From NCBI GenBank assembly GCA_013339765.2, contig CM023454.1, positions 151,128,480-151,192,479 of the forward strand: a DNA stretch of 64,000 nt. The letters are read 5' to 3'. Below are positions 63,691 to 64,000 of this stretch, piece after piece (position 1 is the stretch's first letter; the number at the start of each line of letters is the position of its first letter). The notes under the pieces are model-generated. The model made no database searches, was not told the DNA's origin, and saw nothing but the letters and a program-made list of their open reading frames with translations. The translations under genes were made by a program, and so were the position numbers. The DNA comes from Haemaphysalis longicornis. Lineage: Eukaryota; Arthropoda; Arachnida; Ixodida; Ixodidae.

Positions 63691-63715
63691 TCATTGTCTT
63701 CAGAAACAAGTCTGG
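63664..63715. repeat. 16-bp inverted repeat at PLE 5' junction
   Basis: CCAGACTTGTTTCTGA (63,664-63,679) is repeated in inverse at 63,700-63,715 after 20 bases. The left arm is PLE coding sequence, the right arm its extension at the truncation point. Confidence 0.85.
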
Positions 63716-64000
63716 CGAAGAACAGCGAAGAACGCGCTGTCTTCATCGGTGTCGCGAGACAGACAGTCGGCGTCGGAGTGTTTCCTGCCGGATTTGTAGA
63801 CTATTGTAACGTCGAACTCTTGCAGGCGCAAGCTCCACCGCCCAAGATAGCCAGAGGGGTCCTTTAAATTGGCGAGCCAACACAGCGCATGGTGGTCTGT
63901 CACAACCTTGAACGGTCTGCCATACACGTATGGGCGAAATTTTGAAATGGCCCATATGATAGCCAGGCGCTCTTTTTCAGAGGCAGAGTAGTTTTTTCCT
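63716..64000 (-). pseudogene. Second Ty3/gypsy element, RNase H part, cut by window end
   Basis: Minus-strand frame: SASEKERLAIIWAISKFRPY, VYGRPFKVVTDHHALCWLAN, RWSLRLQEFDVTIVYKSGRK, HSDADCLSRDTDEDSAFF. This is the end of a gypsy RNase H and its tether, closely related to 27.7-27.5 kb but a separate, better-preserved copy. It is broken at 63,715 by the PLE and continues beyond the window on the right. Confidence 0.9.

Larger units (their letters stand above)
62313..63715 (-). mobile_element. Penelope-like element, RT and GIY-YIG, 5' truncated
   Basis: Read leftward: RT from 63,690, linker, GIY-YIG (62,788-62,450), 3' end with pyrimidine-rich terminus (GCGTCGTCTATTCTC) to about 62,313. The 5' junction at 63,664-63,715 is a foldback (16-bp arms) next to a gypsy fragment. 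It belongs to a different subfamily from the PLE at 58.7-61.6 kb. Confidence 0.85.

Overview
The window looks like repeat-rich nuclear DNA from an arthropod, most likely a hard (ixodid) tick. This is an inference. It rests on four or more tRNA-derived SINE copies resembling the tick SINE Ruka, many Penelope-like elements (PLEs) with GIY-YIG endonuclease, I-type LINEs with (CT)n/(GA)n tails, CR1/L2-type LINEs, a Tx1-like LINE, a Ty3/gypsy element and Tigger-like remnants. No complete host gene, rRNA, functional tRNA gene or CRISPR array was recognised. Almost every coding-looking stretch belongs to a transposable element, and most carry frameshifts or stops. A THAP-domain scrap at 44.0 kb is the only possible host-type coding fragment, and it could also come from a transposon.

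Layout. 1-5.3 kb: unrecognised DNA, one SINE, one old RNase H LINE fossil. 5.3-9.8 kb: a CR1/L2-type LINE on the minus strand with ORF1, endonuclease, reverse transcriptase and a (TAAG)n end, abutting at 9.84-11.26 kb a PLE piece arranged as two 584-bp inverted arms. 11.2-20.3 kb: SINEs, short LINE 3' ends, an RNase H LINE end, two CR1/L2 LINE 3' ends, a 320-bp tetranucleotide tract, a promoter-bearing hairpin element (18.3-18.8 kb) and a 116-bp solo PLE terminus with a 12-bp target duplication. 20.3-22.6 kb: unassigned, partly CpG-rich. 22.6-25.0 kb: a Tx1-like LINE on the minus strand interrupted by a 217-bp LINE tail.

25.9-43.9 kb is one nest built on a minus-strand Ty3/gypsy retrotransposon whose LTRs lie at about 43.92-43.54 kb and 26.33-25.93 kb. 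Its gag is split by an 8.5-kb element with about 345-bp terminal inverted repeats and a 9-bp target duplication (MULE-like, 34,804-43,287). That element holds a palindrome-ended repeat ('GATAGTC repeat'), itself split by a nearly full-length CR1-type LINE (36.6-41.2 kb), plus a solo PLE hairpin. The gypsy pol is split by a PLE 3' end (31,964-32,442, 8-bp duplication) and by a second GATAGTC repeat, which was opened by Tx1-like LINEs, one carrying a SINE with a 13-bp duplication.

44-64 kb: THAP scrap and an inverted-repeat MITE, a complete GATAGTC repeat (46.8-47.55 kb), a Tigger/pogo remnant (48.3-49.1 kb), an I-type LINE (49.1-54.0 kb) split by hairpin/SINE elements, another hairpin element (54.1-54.6 kb), an L2-type LINE (54.7-57.5 kb) with an in-frame minisatellite, an I-type LINE (62.3 to 57.5 kb, minus) split by a 2.9-kb PLE with inverted arms and a 12-bp duplication, a second PLE (62.3-63.7 kb) and the edge of another gypsy element.

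The genes do not form operons or pathways. Their interest lies in insertion order, target duplications and the terminal structures of the PLEs and hairpin elements.
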